Assembly: GCF_025685395.1 (NCBI RefSeq)
Contig: NZ_JAGSYA010000003.1
Coordinates: 992,001-1,056,000, forward strand
Direction: 5' to 3'
DNA length: 64,000 nt
From: Terriglobus tenax
Lineage (GTDB): Bacteria; Acidobacteriota; Terriglobia; Terriglobales; Acidobacteriaceae
Notes under the pieces: generated by a model
Seen by the model: the letters and a program-made list of their open reading frames with translations, nothing else
Told to the model about the DNA's origin: nothing
The model's database searches: none
Translations under genes and position numbers: made by a program
Part shown: positions 24,642 to 34,400 of the stretch, piece after piece
How positions within the stretch are numbered: the first letter of the stretch is position 1
Layout: the number at the start of each line of letters is the position of its first letter

Positions 24642-25172
24642 ATGAAACGACGGGATTTCGTGAAGATGGGCTTGCTCTCGGCACCTGGCCTCGTACTCGC
24701 CCAATCGAAACAAGACCAACCAAGAGTGAAGACGGTACCGGCCGGTGCAGATCGCTTAGGCGAGACGCACTCACTTGGTTTCAGCAAGATCGCCTTCAAA
24801 GTCTCGCCTGCGGAAACAGAAGGGAACCTCTTCATGATGGAGCATTCCAATCTTGGCAAGGGTGGGCCGTTCCGCCACGTGCATCCTGCTCAAGATGAAT
24901 GGCTGTATGCCATGGAAGGAGAATTCCGGGTTGAGATCGGCGACCAGAAATTGATATTGAAATCCGGCGATTCCGTGCTCATGCCAAGGAAGGTTCCCCA
25001 TGTCTGGGCTCAGGTAGGCGATACTCCCGGCAAGTTATTGATTGCCTTCACGCCTGCTGGACGGATGGAGGAGTTCTTCCGAGAATTTGGGAAGACAGGC
25101 AAAATGCCTACGGATTCCGAAGTCGTGAAAGCCTACGGCCTCGAACGGGTTGGCCCTCCGCTCAGCATTTGA
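24642..25172 (+). CDS. Tat-exported cupin-domain protein
   Basis: The 176-residue protein has an N-terminal signal with RR (MKRRDFVKMGLLSAPGLVLA). A single cupin follows: FRHVHPAQDEWLYAMEGEFRVEIGD for motif 1 and GDSVLMPRKVPHVWAQVGD for motif 2. His/Glu/His metal-ligand positions are present, so it may bind a divalent metal. AGGAG lies about 8 nt before the ATG. It is 52 nt upstream of a second secreted cupin, suggesting a two-gene unit. The substrate is unknown; similar proteins are dioxygenase-like or sensors. Confidence 0.8.
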   Translation: MKRRDFVKMGLLSAPGLVLAQSKQDQPRVKTVPAGADRLGETHSLGFSKIAFKVSPAETEGNLFMMEHSNLGKGGPFRHVHPAQDEWLYAMEGEFRVEIGDQKLILKSGDSVLMPRKVPHVWAQVGDTPGKLLIAFTPAGRMEEFFREFGKTGKMPTDSEVVKAYGLERVGPPLSI

Positions 25173-25224
25173 GCGTGCTCGGCCCTGTCATCCTTCCAAC
25201 GTAATTCGAATCGGGGTAAACACT

Positions 25225-25908
25225 ATGGTACACAACACATCTGGGATGCGACTCTCCTGGAAGGTTTCTGTTTTCCTATCATTGTTGATCTGTACTTTGA
25301 GTGCAGCTCATGCACAACAGCCACGCGATCTTGTGAGTTGTAAGCCTGTGAGCCAGAAGACGGGTGAGACCGGGTGCTGGATTCTTACAAGTCACCCACT
25401 TGGTATTCCCGATGGCCTTGTTTACTGGACGATTGATCTGTTCCCGACGAGGGATCTCGCGGAACAGGCGAAGGGAAAACATGGAACGGTTGTCGAATCG
25501 CTGGGCAAGGTATGGCTGCTCACTATCGGCGAAAAACCGAAGCCCTCTCCCCGTGGTACACGAGTAACCCAAATTGGGCCTTTGGCCGTGGAACCGGAGC
25601 GCAGCTACACCGCTCAATATATGGAAGCGAGTCTGCAACCTGGGATGGTGAGCAAGACTCATCTGCATTCAGGAGTTGAGGCGTTTTTCACCGACAGCGG
25701 TGAGACCTGCTTAGAGACCCCAAGCGGTATGCAGCTAGGAAAGAAAGGGAGCGACATCATTGTTCCTGAAGGCGTTCCCATGGAACTGACGGCCGTCGGA
25801 CCAGAACCTCGTCGTGGCCTGATCCTTGTACTTCACGACACCTCTAAGCCTCCAACAACCTTAGTGGACACTTGGCAGTCAAAGCACCTTTGCTCGACTG
25901 CGCATTGA
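25225..25908 (+). CDS. Secreted cupin-like protein
   Basis: The 227-residue protein carries a signal peptide (WKVSVFLSLLICTLSAAHA). A C-terminal cupin-type beta barrel has MVSKTHLHSGVEAFFTDSGE and KGSDIIVPEGVPMELTAVG. The N-terminal part (CKPVSQKTGETGCWILTSHPLG) has two Cys that could form a disulfide. The ATG at 25225 was chosen over a longer reading because it begins just before the signal peptide; a Met at 25246 is also possible. It follows the first cupin by 52 nt. The role is not evident. Confidence 0.75.
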   Translation: MVHNTSGMRLSWKVSVFLSLLICTLSAAHAQQPRDLVSCKPVSQKTGETGCWILTSHPLGIPDGLVYWTIDLFPTRDLAEQAKGKHGTVVESLGKVWLLTIGEKPKPSPRGTRVTQIGPLAVEPERSYTAQYMEASLQPGMVSKTHLHSGVEAFFTDSGETCLETPSGMQLGKKGSDIIVPEGVPMELTAVGPEPRRGLILVLHDTSKPPTTLVDTWQSKHLCSTAH

Positions 25909-26117
25909 GAGACTGGCGGCGCGGACCAGGGAATCGTGAATTTATCGAGAATGAGGCAAATGTTTCAAGACAAAGACACGACAATCACCGCCGACGCAGC
26001 CCGCATTCGGTCCGTCGCGCTCTTTAGTCAGCTGGTTGGCAGTGTTTTGCTCTTCCGAGCCACGCCGTTGGGGTCGCTGCCCGTGACATCTTGAAAGACG
26101 GTAAGACTGACCGTAGT

Positions 26118-26153
26118 GAATGCCGGGCGCAACCCTATCCGGCCCCGGCATTC
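26118..26153 (-). terminator. Hairpin downstream of the penicillin acylase gene
   Basis: Perfect 10-bp arms GAATGCCGGG / CCCGGCATTC with a 16-nt loop, 8 nt past the acylase stop on the minus strand. The rest of 25909-26160 shows no gene. Confidence 0.6.
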
Positions 26154-26160
26154 AATGTGG

Positions 26161-28320
26161 CTAAAACGACCAGCTTGATTCTTTATGCGTCTTGACTTCA
26201 GCCAACGTTCTCCAAAATGGACGGAACTTCTTTTCCGACAGGAACTGCAGCTGGTCTCCCTGGTGCGGTGATCCCGGCTGGCTCGACTCCCCATAGGCGG
26301 TGATGCCAACGGCCTTTGCTTTGTTGCCAAACTCCACCAATGCAATGAACGTCTCACCGTGAATGGGGGTGCGTTCGCCGTGCGACAGCGCGCTCCAGGT
26401 AATGACGCGAAAGATGCCCGTGTTGCCGAAGCCACCATTCCCCGGGAGGTTGACATTACCGAGATGGAAGCGGGAGACATCGCCGAAGGGACGATCGATT
26501 GCCCCATATTTGGCAATGGTCTCGCGGGCTGCGTCAGCCAGCATGCTTACGGCCTGCTGGGGATCTTTGATCCCGTTCGGCGTCCCCAATGGATCGCTCA
26601 TAGTCCAGGGATGAAGATAGTTCTTATTGCTGCTGAACTGTGCGCCGGCAAATTTCGCAGCCCAGATTTCAAACAGCAGTGCTCCCCGTGCATCGTTGTC
26701 GTCGGAGTGGTTCCATGCGGCCAGCACGGATGCCGCCTGCTTGACCAGCGGATCGGTGTTGGAAGCGGCGGCGCGCAAGAGATCTGGCAGCAGGCGGTCT
26801 GCCATGAGGGAACGGGTGGAGAGCTTGAGGCTGACAAAGTCCTCAAAGGTCAGCTTTCCCTTGCTCTCCAGCAGCAGGGCAGACTGTTCGGAACGCAGCG
26901 ACAAAGAGATGGGAGACATGTACGGCGGATACTTCGAGGGGTCCAGCAAAGGCAAAGCCGTGTTCAGCCAGGGAGGATTGTTGGTGTTCTGGATCCACCC
27001 GGCCGGCGGGTCCAGAACACGGGGCAGGTCTTCGTAGGGATGGACCTTGGTCCAGAGATTCTCAGACGTGTCACCCGGCACAAGTCCCGACCAGTAGGCG
27101 AAGTCTCCATGCGTCCTTACCGGCGAGACGCCATTGAACTGGTAGAGGATGTGTCCATCCTTACCGGCGTAAAGGATGTTGAACGTGGGGACCTGCAGCC
27201 GCTTGAGCTGAGCCTCCACCGCGGTGAAGCCCTCAGCCCGATCTATATTCCAGTACTCTTCAATACCGAAGGGACGATCGAGCCCGGCGACACGAATGGC
27301 CACCGTGGAGCCGTCTTTACGGGTGAACACCGGGCCGTGCACCGATGTGCGCACCTCGAAGTTCTCTTCCTTCAGAGAACCATCCGGTTGTCTGATCTTG
27401 ATGGACCTGCTCTTGATCTCGAAGGGGTGGGTTGAGCCGTCAAAAACGTATCCATTACCGCTCAGCGTGAGTTTGTAGATCGTTCCGGCAGAGATGGTAT
27501 TGACGGTGTTGGTGATGCCGTGATCATCCGTAAAGCAGAAACGCAAAACAGGGAAGCCCACCTGGGTAGCACCGTACATATCAATCCCAGGCGCGCTAAG
27601 CTGCGCTTCAAAATAGGTCTGGTACGAGGGTGCCCAGCCAAGATGGGGATTCATCAGCAACATGGGGTGGCCGTTTGCTGACTTGACCGGGGCAATGGCC
27701 CAGCCGTTTGATCCGTCCTCGTCGCGCGGAGACTCCAGTACATTGGGCATGTGCAGCTCCGCTTCATTGGTGGGCGTATTGGCGGGAAGCGCCCTTTGCT
27801 CCGGCATGATGTAGTTGAACTCCATGACGCGCTCCCAGTGAGTCATCACGTCGATGCCAGTGACGGGGAGTACACGTTTTGCCTCGCTGCTCAACTCATC
27901 GGGATGCTGTGCTGCAAAGTCATTGATGCCTTTCGCAAAGGCGTCCAGATACAACTTCATCTCCGCACTTTGCTGGCCGAACCACTCTGCACCGCGCTCG
28001 GCGACATTATTCGCTGCATAATAGCGGTCCGTGGCCGCGTACTCAGGCCCCCAGTATTCCGCTGCGCGACCGCGCGACTCGCCATACAGATGGAGCAGGA
28101 GGCTTCCATGTCCCTTGGCCTGCGCGTATCCAAAGCCATAGAAAAGCCCGGCCGTGTTCTTTGCGAAGATGTGCGGCACACCGTAGGTGTCCCATACGAT
28201 CTGTCCATGCGGGCTGGATTCCGATAACTTCCGGCTGCTTTGGGCAAGGGTGGTTGTCCCAACAAAGATGGATGCTGCGAGGGCCGCAAGCGCCCCGCAG
28301 ATTCGATGCCGTAGTTTCAT
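26161..28320 (-). CDS. Secreted penicillin acylase-family amidohydrolase
   Basis: The 719-residue precursor has a signal peptide (RHRICGALAALAASIFVG). It also has the Ntn-hydrolase layout of the penicillin acylase family: an alpha subunit beginning IVWDTYGVPHIFAKN, then the autocatalytic cleavage site with nucleophile Ser about 204 in DGSNGWAI, then the beta subunit with MLLMNPHLGW and FTDDHGITNTVN. Such enzymes hydrolyse amide bonds to acyl groups (beta-lactams, homoserine lactones, lipopeptides, siderophore precursors). The ATG at 28320 follows GGAAGGA. It is divergent from an Oar-like receptor and paired with a second acylase downstream of it. Confidence 0.88.
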   Translation of the reverse strand: MKLRHRICGALAALAASIFVGTTTLAQSSRKLSESSPHGQIVWDTYGVPHIFAKNTAGLFYGFGYAQAKGHGSLLLHLYGESRGRAAEYWGPEYAATDRYYAANNVAERGAEWFGQQSAEMKLYLDAFAKGINDFAAQHPDELSSEAKRVLPVTGIDVMTHWERVMEFNYIMPEQRALPANTPTNEAELHMPNVLESPRDEDGSNGWAIAPVKSANGHPMLLMNPHLGWAPSYQTYFEAQLSAPGIDMYGATQVGFPVLRFCFTDDHGITNTVNTISAGTIYKLTLSGNGYVFDGSTHPFEIKSRSIKIRQPDGSLKEENFEVRTSVHGPVFTRKDGSTVAIRVAGLDRPFGIEEYWNIDRAEGFTAVEAQLKRLQVPTFNILYAGKDGHILYQFNGVSPVRTHGDFAYWSGLVPGDTSENLWTKVHPYEDLPRVLDPPAGWIQNTNNPPWLNTALPLLDPSKYPPYMSPISLSLRSEQSALLLESKGKLTFEDFVSLKLSTRSLMADRLLPDLLRAAASNTDPLVKQAASVLAAWNHSDDNDARGALLFEIWAAKFAGAQFSSNKNYLHPWTMSDPLGTPNGIKDPQQAVSMLADAARETIAKYGAIDRPFGDVSRFHLGNVNLPGNGGFGNTGIFRVITWSALSHGERTPIHGETFIALVEFGNKAKAVGITAYGESSQPGSPHQGDQLQFLSEKKFRPFWRTLAEVKTHKESSWSF

Positions 28321-28400
28321 GACAAATTTCCTTCCGGGGCAGATGACTTTCATCATGCCGGCTATGCGCAGAATCCCATGAAGACAAGAGAAGTTGGCGT

Positions 28401-28422
28401 ACGTAGGTTCACTATCCTACGT
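28401..28422. promoter_or_regulatory. Inverted repeat in the acylase/receptor divergent promoter region
   Basis: Arms ACGTAGG (28401-28407) and CCTACGT (28416-28422) flank an 8-nt spacer in the middle of the 280-nt gap between the divergent genes. Spacing suits a dimeric regulator; which one is unknown. Confidence 0.35.
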
Positions 28423-28600
28423 CGGCCAATCCAGCGGTAATCGTTTGTTTCTATCGAAGGGAAGGAAGCTTCTATCAGTGAGTTTGTGAAAGCCCGCTTA
28501 CACTCCGGCTTACAGATATCAATATGTGCGACGCCAGGCGGCCTTTAGGGAAGCGTGTGCCTCGCTCTCTTCAGGTATCGGAAATCTGGAGGTTATGGTG

Positions 28601-31465
28601 ATGTTGAAGCGTCTTCTGGTCTTGTTTGGTCTTGTCCTGCTGCCGTTGACGGTGCGCGCTCAGACGGCGGAAATCCGTGTGGATGTCTCCGATGCGACAG
28701 GCTCCCTAATTGTGGGCGCGAAGGTCACGGTGACCAACACGGACACAGGTTTGACCCAAGTGCTTACAACGGATCAGGCGGGTATCTCCCGTGCTGCCGC
28801 ACTCCCGCCCGGACCTTACCAGGTAGTCAGCAGTATGAGCGGCTTCAGCAATGACCGCAGCACCATCAACCTGACTGTAGGACAGGTCGGGGAACTGCAT
28901 GTTCGCCTGGCCACAGGCAGCGACACGCAAACCGTTTCTGTTGAGGCGGCTCCCGCGGGCTTGGCGGTCGAGACCTCGACCACGACAGTCTCCGGCGTGA
29001 TCACGCGGCAGCAGCTCTTCGACCTTCCCGTCATCAACCGCAGCTTTATCGCGCTGGCGCAATTGCTTCCAGGGGGCGCTCCATCGCTTTCGGGCGACGC
29101 GCGTTTTGGTACGCAAACCACAGTAGGCGGCAGCAACGTGCGCAGCGGCTACTCCACTCTGGTGGATGGAGCATCTCTGGACCATCCCATCTACGGCTTT
29201 TCCATCGTCGATGTGAACCAGGATTCCGTCCGCGAATTCCGCGTTCTGCGCAACCAGTTTGACGCTGAATATGGACGCGCCGGAACAGCGGTAGTGGATG
29301 TTGTCACCCGCTCCGGGACCAACAAATACGACGCACTCTTCAACTACTTCGGACGCCGCGATCCCCTGAACGCGCGCAACTACTTCAATAACGGAAACCA
29401 ACCTCCGTTTTCGCTTAATCGCTACAGTACCGCGCTAGGTGGCCCTGTCGTTCATGACCGGACGCACTTTTTCGTTGCTGACGAGTACATCAAGCAGACG
29501 TCCGCCTATTATCAGTCACTGGCAGCTAGCAACCCGTTCGCCTCGCAGGTGAACGGGACCTATCCAAATAACACAACTGAGAAGACGCTGCAGGCGAAGC
29601 TGGATCATCAGATCAACAGCAAGAACTCCGGGTATTTGCGCTATCTGTGGGAGCAGCAGAACATCAATGAAACCTATGCGTACAACGACAATTACTCCAT
29701 TACGTTTCACGATGTCCTTGGACAGTGGAGTCATATCTTTACGCCGTCCATGTTGAACAGCTTTCAACTGGAGTTTCTTGACCAGAACACATACCGATTC
29801 ATCCTTGCGCAGGGGGCACAGCAGGTGCGTCCATCGTTCACGTTGGGAGCGCAACCGAACAAGCCACAGGGCTACCCGCGTAAGCGGGTTGGTTTGAACG
29901 ATACTTTTTACCTGACCAAAGGACGCAACACGATCAAGTTTGGGACTCGCCTGACGTACGAGGTGCTTCACTTCGACTCGAACTATTATGGGCAGGGTGT
30001 CTGGAACTTTAATACGGATGCCGCGTTTGATATCAATAATTCTGCTACCTGGCCAACCCGGCTCACCATCGGTTCAGGCTTCTCCAGCAAGGTCTACAAG
30101 AATTCAGAGCAGAGCTATTTTGTACAGGATGACGTCAAACTGTCGCCACGGCTGACATTGAATGCCGGTCTGCGGTATGACATCGAAACCGACCTTCGTA
30201 GCCAGCGGTACGTCGACCATCTGCTGACGAATCCTGCCTATACGGGGCTCTCGAACTATGTCTCCGCCAATCGGGGAAACGACTGGAACAATATCCAGCC
30301 GCGTGTTGGACTGGCATACGACCTGATGGGCAAGGGAACCACCGTGCTGCGAGCGGCCTATGGCGCGTATTCAGTCCGGAACCGGCCGTTCTTCAACATG
30401 CAGGGGCAGACAGTGACCGACAACTTTACGGTGCAGATCAGCGATCCGAACCTGCTTAAATATTATCCGGATACCACGGCAGTGCTGGGTGGACTGACGT
30501 TGCAGCAATATGTGGCGCAACAGGGCGGTCGACTTATCTATCTGCCTGGCGATCATCTCAATATTCCATACGTGCATGAGTTGACCGCCGGCGTACAGCA
30601 AGGGTTTGGCCGCAATTCGGTGCTGGTTGTCGATTTTGTCCGCCAAATTCAAACGGGATTGCAGACAGGCCATGATGCCAACCTTCCCACGGTGGGCCCG
30701 TTGAACTCAACTCATCCCCGTCCGCTCAAGCAGTTCAGTACGGTGACCCTCTTCGACAGTACAACGACCTCCTGGAACACTGCGCTGCAGGTGCAGTTTC
30801 GCACGCGCTACCGTCGGGCCAGCGTGCAGACATCGTATGCCTTGGACAAGGTTGTCTCCGATGGTTTGAACGACAACACCAGCGCGCCTTCTGACCCATT
30901 TCACATCATGGGCAATACAGACCGTGGGCTGGACGAACTGGATCGCCGGCAGGTGCTCACCGTGGCGCCCATGATCTATTTTCCCTGGGGCATACAGATC
31001 TCTGGTGTCGCGGCTGTGCTGACGACGACTCCCTTCAATATCACCTATGGCCGTGATCTGGATGGTGATGGAAATACAAGCGATCGTCCTGCGGGTTTGA
31101 CCAAGTTTGCAGGAGGACATGCAAACCAGCACAATCTCGACCTGATCAATGCGGCGCGCACGTTGAAGACGGCCACATCGTTCAATGGAGTGACATTGCC
31201 GGCCCTGAATCTTGCCGCGGTGACGATGAAGCAGCTTGCGCAGGGCTCGGGCGGGTCGCGCGTGGATGTTCGCGGAGGGAAAGAGTTCAGTTTCCACGAG
31301 GCGTTCAAGGTAAACCTCTTTGCCGAGGCCTACAACATCTTCAACACTCCTGTCTTCAACGCGCCTACCGCCACCATTTCCTCCTCGGCATTTCTTACTC
31401 GCAGCTCTGCGGGCGATCCCCGTCAGCTTCAGTTCGGGGTCCGTGTGACCTGGAACAACCGCTAA
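28601..31465 (+). CDS. Oar-like TonB-dependent receptor
   Basis: The 954-residue protein has a signal peptide (LKRLLVLFGLVLLPLTVRA), then an N-terminal carboxypeptidase-regulatory-like domain (EIRVDVSDATGSLIVGAKVTV...). A plug domain follows (LFDLPVINRSFIALAQLLPG; DQDSVREFRVLRNQFDAEYG), then a long beta barrel ending FGVRVTWNNR. This is the large Oar-type receptor class expanded in Acidobacteria, thought to import or bind bulky ligands. The ATG at 28601 follows GGAGG by 8 nt. It lies between two penicillin acylases, and its stop is 22 nt before the second one, so uptake of an acylated ligand and its cleavage may be linked. Confidence 0.9.
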   Translation: MLKRLLVLFGLVLLPLTVRAQTAEIRVDVSDATGSLIVGAKVTVTNTDTGLTQVLTTDQAGISRAAALPPGPYQVVSSMSGFSNDRSTINLTVGQVGELHVRLATGSDTQTVSVEAAPAGLAVETSTTTVSGVITRQQLFDLPVINRSFIALAQLLPGGAPSLSGDARFGTQTTVGGSNVRSGYSTLVDGASLDHPIYGFSIVDVNQDSVREFRVLRNQFDAEYGRAGTAVVDVVTRSGTNKYDALFNYFGRRDPLNARNYFNNGNQPPFSLNRYSTALGGPVVHDRTHFFVADEYIKQTSAYYQSLAASNPFASQVNGTYPNNTTEKTLQAKLDHQINSKNSGYLRYLWEQQNINETYAYNDNYSITFHDVLGQWSHIFTPSMLNSFQLEFLDQNTYRFILAQGAQQVRPSFTLGAQPNKPQGYPRKRVGLNDTFYLTKGRNTIKFGTRLTYEVLHFDSNYYGQGVWNFNTDAAFDINNSATWPTRLTIGSGFSSKVYKNSEQSYFVQDDVKLSPRLTLNAGLRYDIETDLRSQRYVDHLLTNPAYTGLSNYVSANRGNDWNNIQPRVGLAYDLMGKGTTVLRAAYGAYSVRNRPFFNMQGQTVTDNFTVQISDPNLLKYYPDTTAVLGGLTLQQYVAQQGGRLIYLPGDHLNIPYVHELTAGVQQGFGRNSVLVVDFVRQIQTGLQTGHDANLPTVGPLNSTHPRPLKQFSTVTLFDSTTTSWNTALQVQFRTRYRRASVQTSYALDKVVSDGLNDNTSAPSDPFHIMGNTDRGLDELDRRQVLTVAPMIYFPWGIQISGVAAVLTTTPFNITYGRDLDGDGNTSDRPAGLTKFAGGHANQHNLDLINAARTLKTATSFNGVTLPALNLAAVTMKQLAQGSGGSRVDVRGGKEFSFHEAFKVNLFAEAYNIFNTPVFNAPTATISSSAFLTRSSAGDPRQLQFGVRVTWNNR

Positions 31466-31486
31466 CACCGTTGGTACGAGGAGTGG

Positions 31487-34400
31487 ATGATGAGTGTTCG
31501 CAGCGCTGCTAAGAGATGGGTTGCAGGTATAGGTCTGTTGATGAGTGCAACTGCGTGGGCGCAGTACCCGCAACCGGTCCCAATCAATCTGCAGCAGACG
31601 ACACCACAGAAGGTGTTGACGGTGGCGAGGGAGAACCTTCCCGAAACCAGCGGAATGCTCCTGGTAAAGGGCGTGAAGCAATCGGTGCGGGTTGCACGAG
31701 ACCAATACGGCGTTGCCCACATCTATGCACAGAACACGGCGGACCTGTTCTTTGCGCAGGGGTATACGGCGGCACAGGACCGCATGTGGCAACTGGAAAT
31801 GTGGCGTCGTATTGGTGAGGGAAGGCTCGCCGAAGTGCTTGGATCGCAGTATGCGGAGCGGGATCGCTTCGCGCGCACGCTACAGTTCCGCGGTGACTTG
31901 CAAAAGGAGATGACGAAGTACCACCCCGAAGGGCAACTTATCTTCGAGTCCTTCGCGCGCGGGGTGAATGCTGCCATCATCGACATGTTGGAGTCGGGTA
32001 AACTTCCCGTCGAGTTTCGGCTCATGGGCTTCAACCCGGAGCCTGTCTGGACGGCCACCACGCTCTTGAATCGCATGGTCGCATGGAACCTGACTCGCAA
32101 TGTTTCCAGCGAGGTAGCTCGCGCCCTTGCACTCAAAAAAGGCTCTCCGGCTGATGTTGGCAGCGCTTTTGTGACTGAGCCCAGCCACAAGATTGTGGTG
32201 CCCGAGGGGCTTGACCTGAATGACATCACGCCGGAGATACTGAACATCGCACGCAATGCCAGTGATCTTCACTGGAAGCTTCAGAGTGACCCTGCAAAAC
32301 CAGTGGCTCCGGCTATGGGAGCGTTGACGAGCGATCAGCAAAAGCTGGTAGATCAAACCCTGGCTGCGCTGACAGAGCAGATAGCCAACAACAGCGACCT
32401 TGGCAGCAATAACTGGGTGATCGGCGGTGCCAAGTCGACAACGGGCATGCCGCTTCTGGCCAACGACCCGCACCGCGAAGTGGTGAATCCCTCTCTGAGA
32501 AGTTTTGTCCATCTGGTTGCACCTGGATGGAATGTTATTGGCGCTACCGAGCCAGGCCTTCCAGGGGTCTCTGTTGGCCACAATGAAAACATTGCATGGG
32601 GTTTCACCATTCTTGGAGTAGACCAGGAAGATCTCTATGTTGAGGAGACCAATCCGAAAAACACGGCCTATCTTTACCGGGGCAAATGGGTCCCGTTTAC
32701 CGTGGACCGGCAACTGATCCGTGTAAAAGGCAAGTTGTTCCCGGAGATCTATGACGTCAAGTCAACCCAGCACGGACCCCTGCTTTATCTGGACACGCAA
32801 CGTCACCGTGCCTATGCACTCAAGTGGGTCGGCTCCATGCCGGGTGGGGCAGGATATTTGGGAAGCCTAAATGTGATGCAGGCCAGGAACTGGGATGAGT
32901 TCACAAAGGCCGTGGCGAAGTCATGGTATCTGCCCTCTCACAGTCTGGTATATGCAGACGTGCAGGGCAACTATGGGTACATTGCCGCGGCGGCTTCGCC
33001 GGTGCGTACAGGCTGGGATGGCTTGCTGCCCGTCCCTGGTAAAGATGGAAAGTACGAGTGGCAGGGAATTGAACCGCTGGAGTCCTTGCCGCGGGAACTT
33101 AACGGCAAGCTTGGATATTATGCATCGGCCAACAACGACGTTGTCAGCAGGTACTTCCCCGCTTCCCGCAGTTCGCTCGGGTACGAGTACAGCGCTCCCT
33201 ATCGCTTTGATCGCATCACTGAAGTCCTAAGCCAGAAGCGCAAATTCAGCCTGGAAGAGATGGAGCACCTGCAGTTCGACCATAAGTCAATGGTGGCCGC
33301 GAAACTGGTTCCCATGCTGCGAGGTGTGCGCGGTACAACAGCCGCTGAGCAGGACGCTTTGGAAACGATGCTGCGATGGAACAACGACGTCGCCATGGAC
33401 TCGGTGGCGGCCACCCTCTACGAATTCTGGTACTACAAACTCGCGGACATGGTGTATGGGGACAAGTTGCCAGCGGCCCTGAAATCTGAAATTCGTGGCA
33501 CGGACCCAAGGAGAGTGATTGTCTGGCTTTCGCAGGAAAAGGATACGGTAAAGCGCAACAGGCTGCTGCTAGAGGCGCTGGATGCTGCGCTTGCCGAGAT
33601 ACATAAGCGGTTTGGTGCCGACCGTACCGCATGGACATGGGGTAAGGTACACAAGGCCGAGCTGAGGCACCCGTTACAAAATGATAAGACGGGTCTCGTT
33701 TTCTATGTCGATCCAGTGCCGCGCGGGGGAGATGCCTTTACTGTGCAGGCGACGAGTAATGTTTCTGCGGATGGCTCAGACGAGCAGCACGGAGCCTCCG
33801 CGATGTTCGTGCTTGACCCCCAGGACTGGGACCGTTCGGTGGCACTGAACACGCCCGGCAACACCGCCAATGGCGGATCAGTGCATTCGTCTGATTTAGC
33901 TGAGCGGTGGGGTATCGGGGCGTATTTCCCGTTGGCATTCACCAGGGCCAGGGTCGATGCCATAACGGAAGAGACCATGACGCTGACACCTTATAGCGAA
34001 GCAGAGAGCAAGGAAAAAGGTGCGGCGTTCGAGCGGGTGCAGACGGAGACGCTCAATATCCCTGCTGCCGTCACCATCGTCTTCGGGGATTATGACGGCG
34101 ATGGGTGGCCAGACATGTATGTCGGCTATCGTAGCGAGATGAATCGCTTGTACCACAATGATCACGGTAAGTTCGTCGATGTGACTCTATCGAGCGGCAT
34201 TATCGATACAAACGAAGTACGCTCGGCCGCGTGGGGCGATTACAACGGAGACGGGTTGCTTGATCTGTATGTTGGCTTTGGCATGAACTCCACCGTGCCC
34301 AACCGCCTGTATCGCAATGATGGCAACGGACACTTTACCGAGGTCGCGCTGGAGAGCGGTCTTTACGATACCGGCGAGTCGCGGCAGGTCAGCTTTGTAG

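Noticed and set aside
26359-27435. Plus-strand 358-codon frame inside the penicillin acylase gene
   Set aside because: Antisense shadow of the acylase, without recognisable domains or a start site.
30707-31792. Minus-strand 361-codon frame spanning the receptor/acylase junction
   Set aside because: Runs antisense across two genes with clear motifs; no family resemblance.
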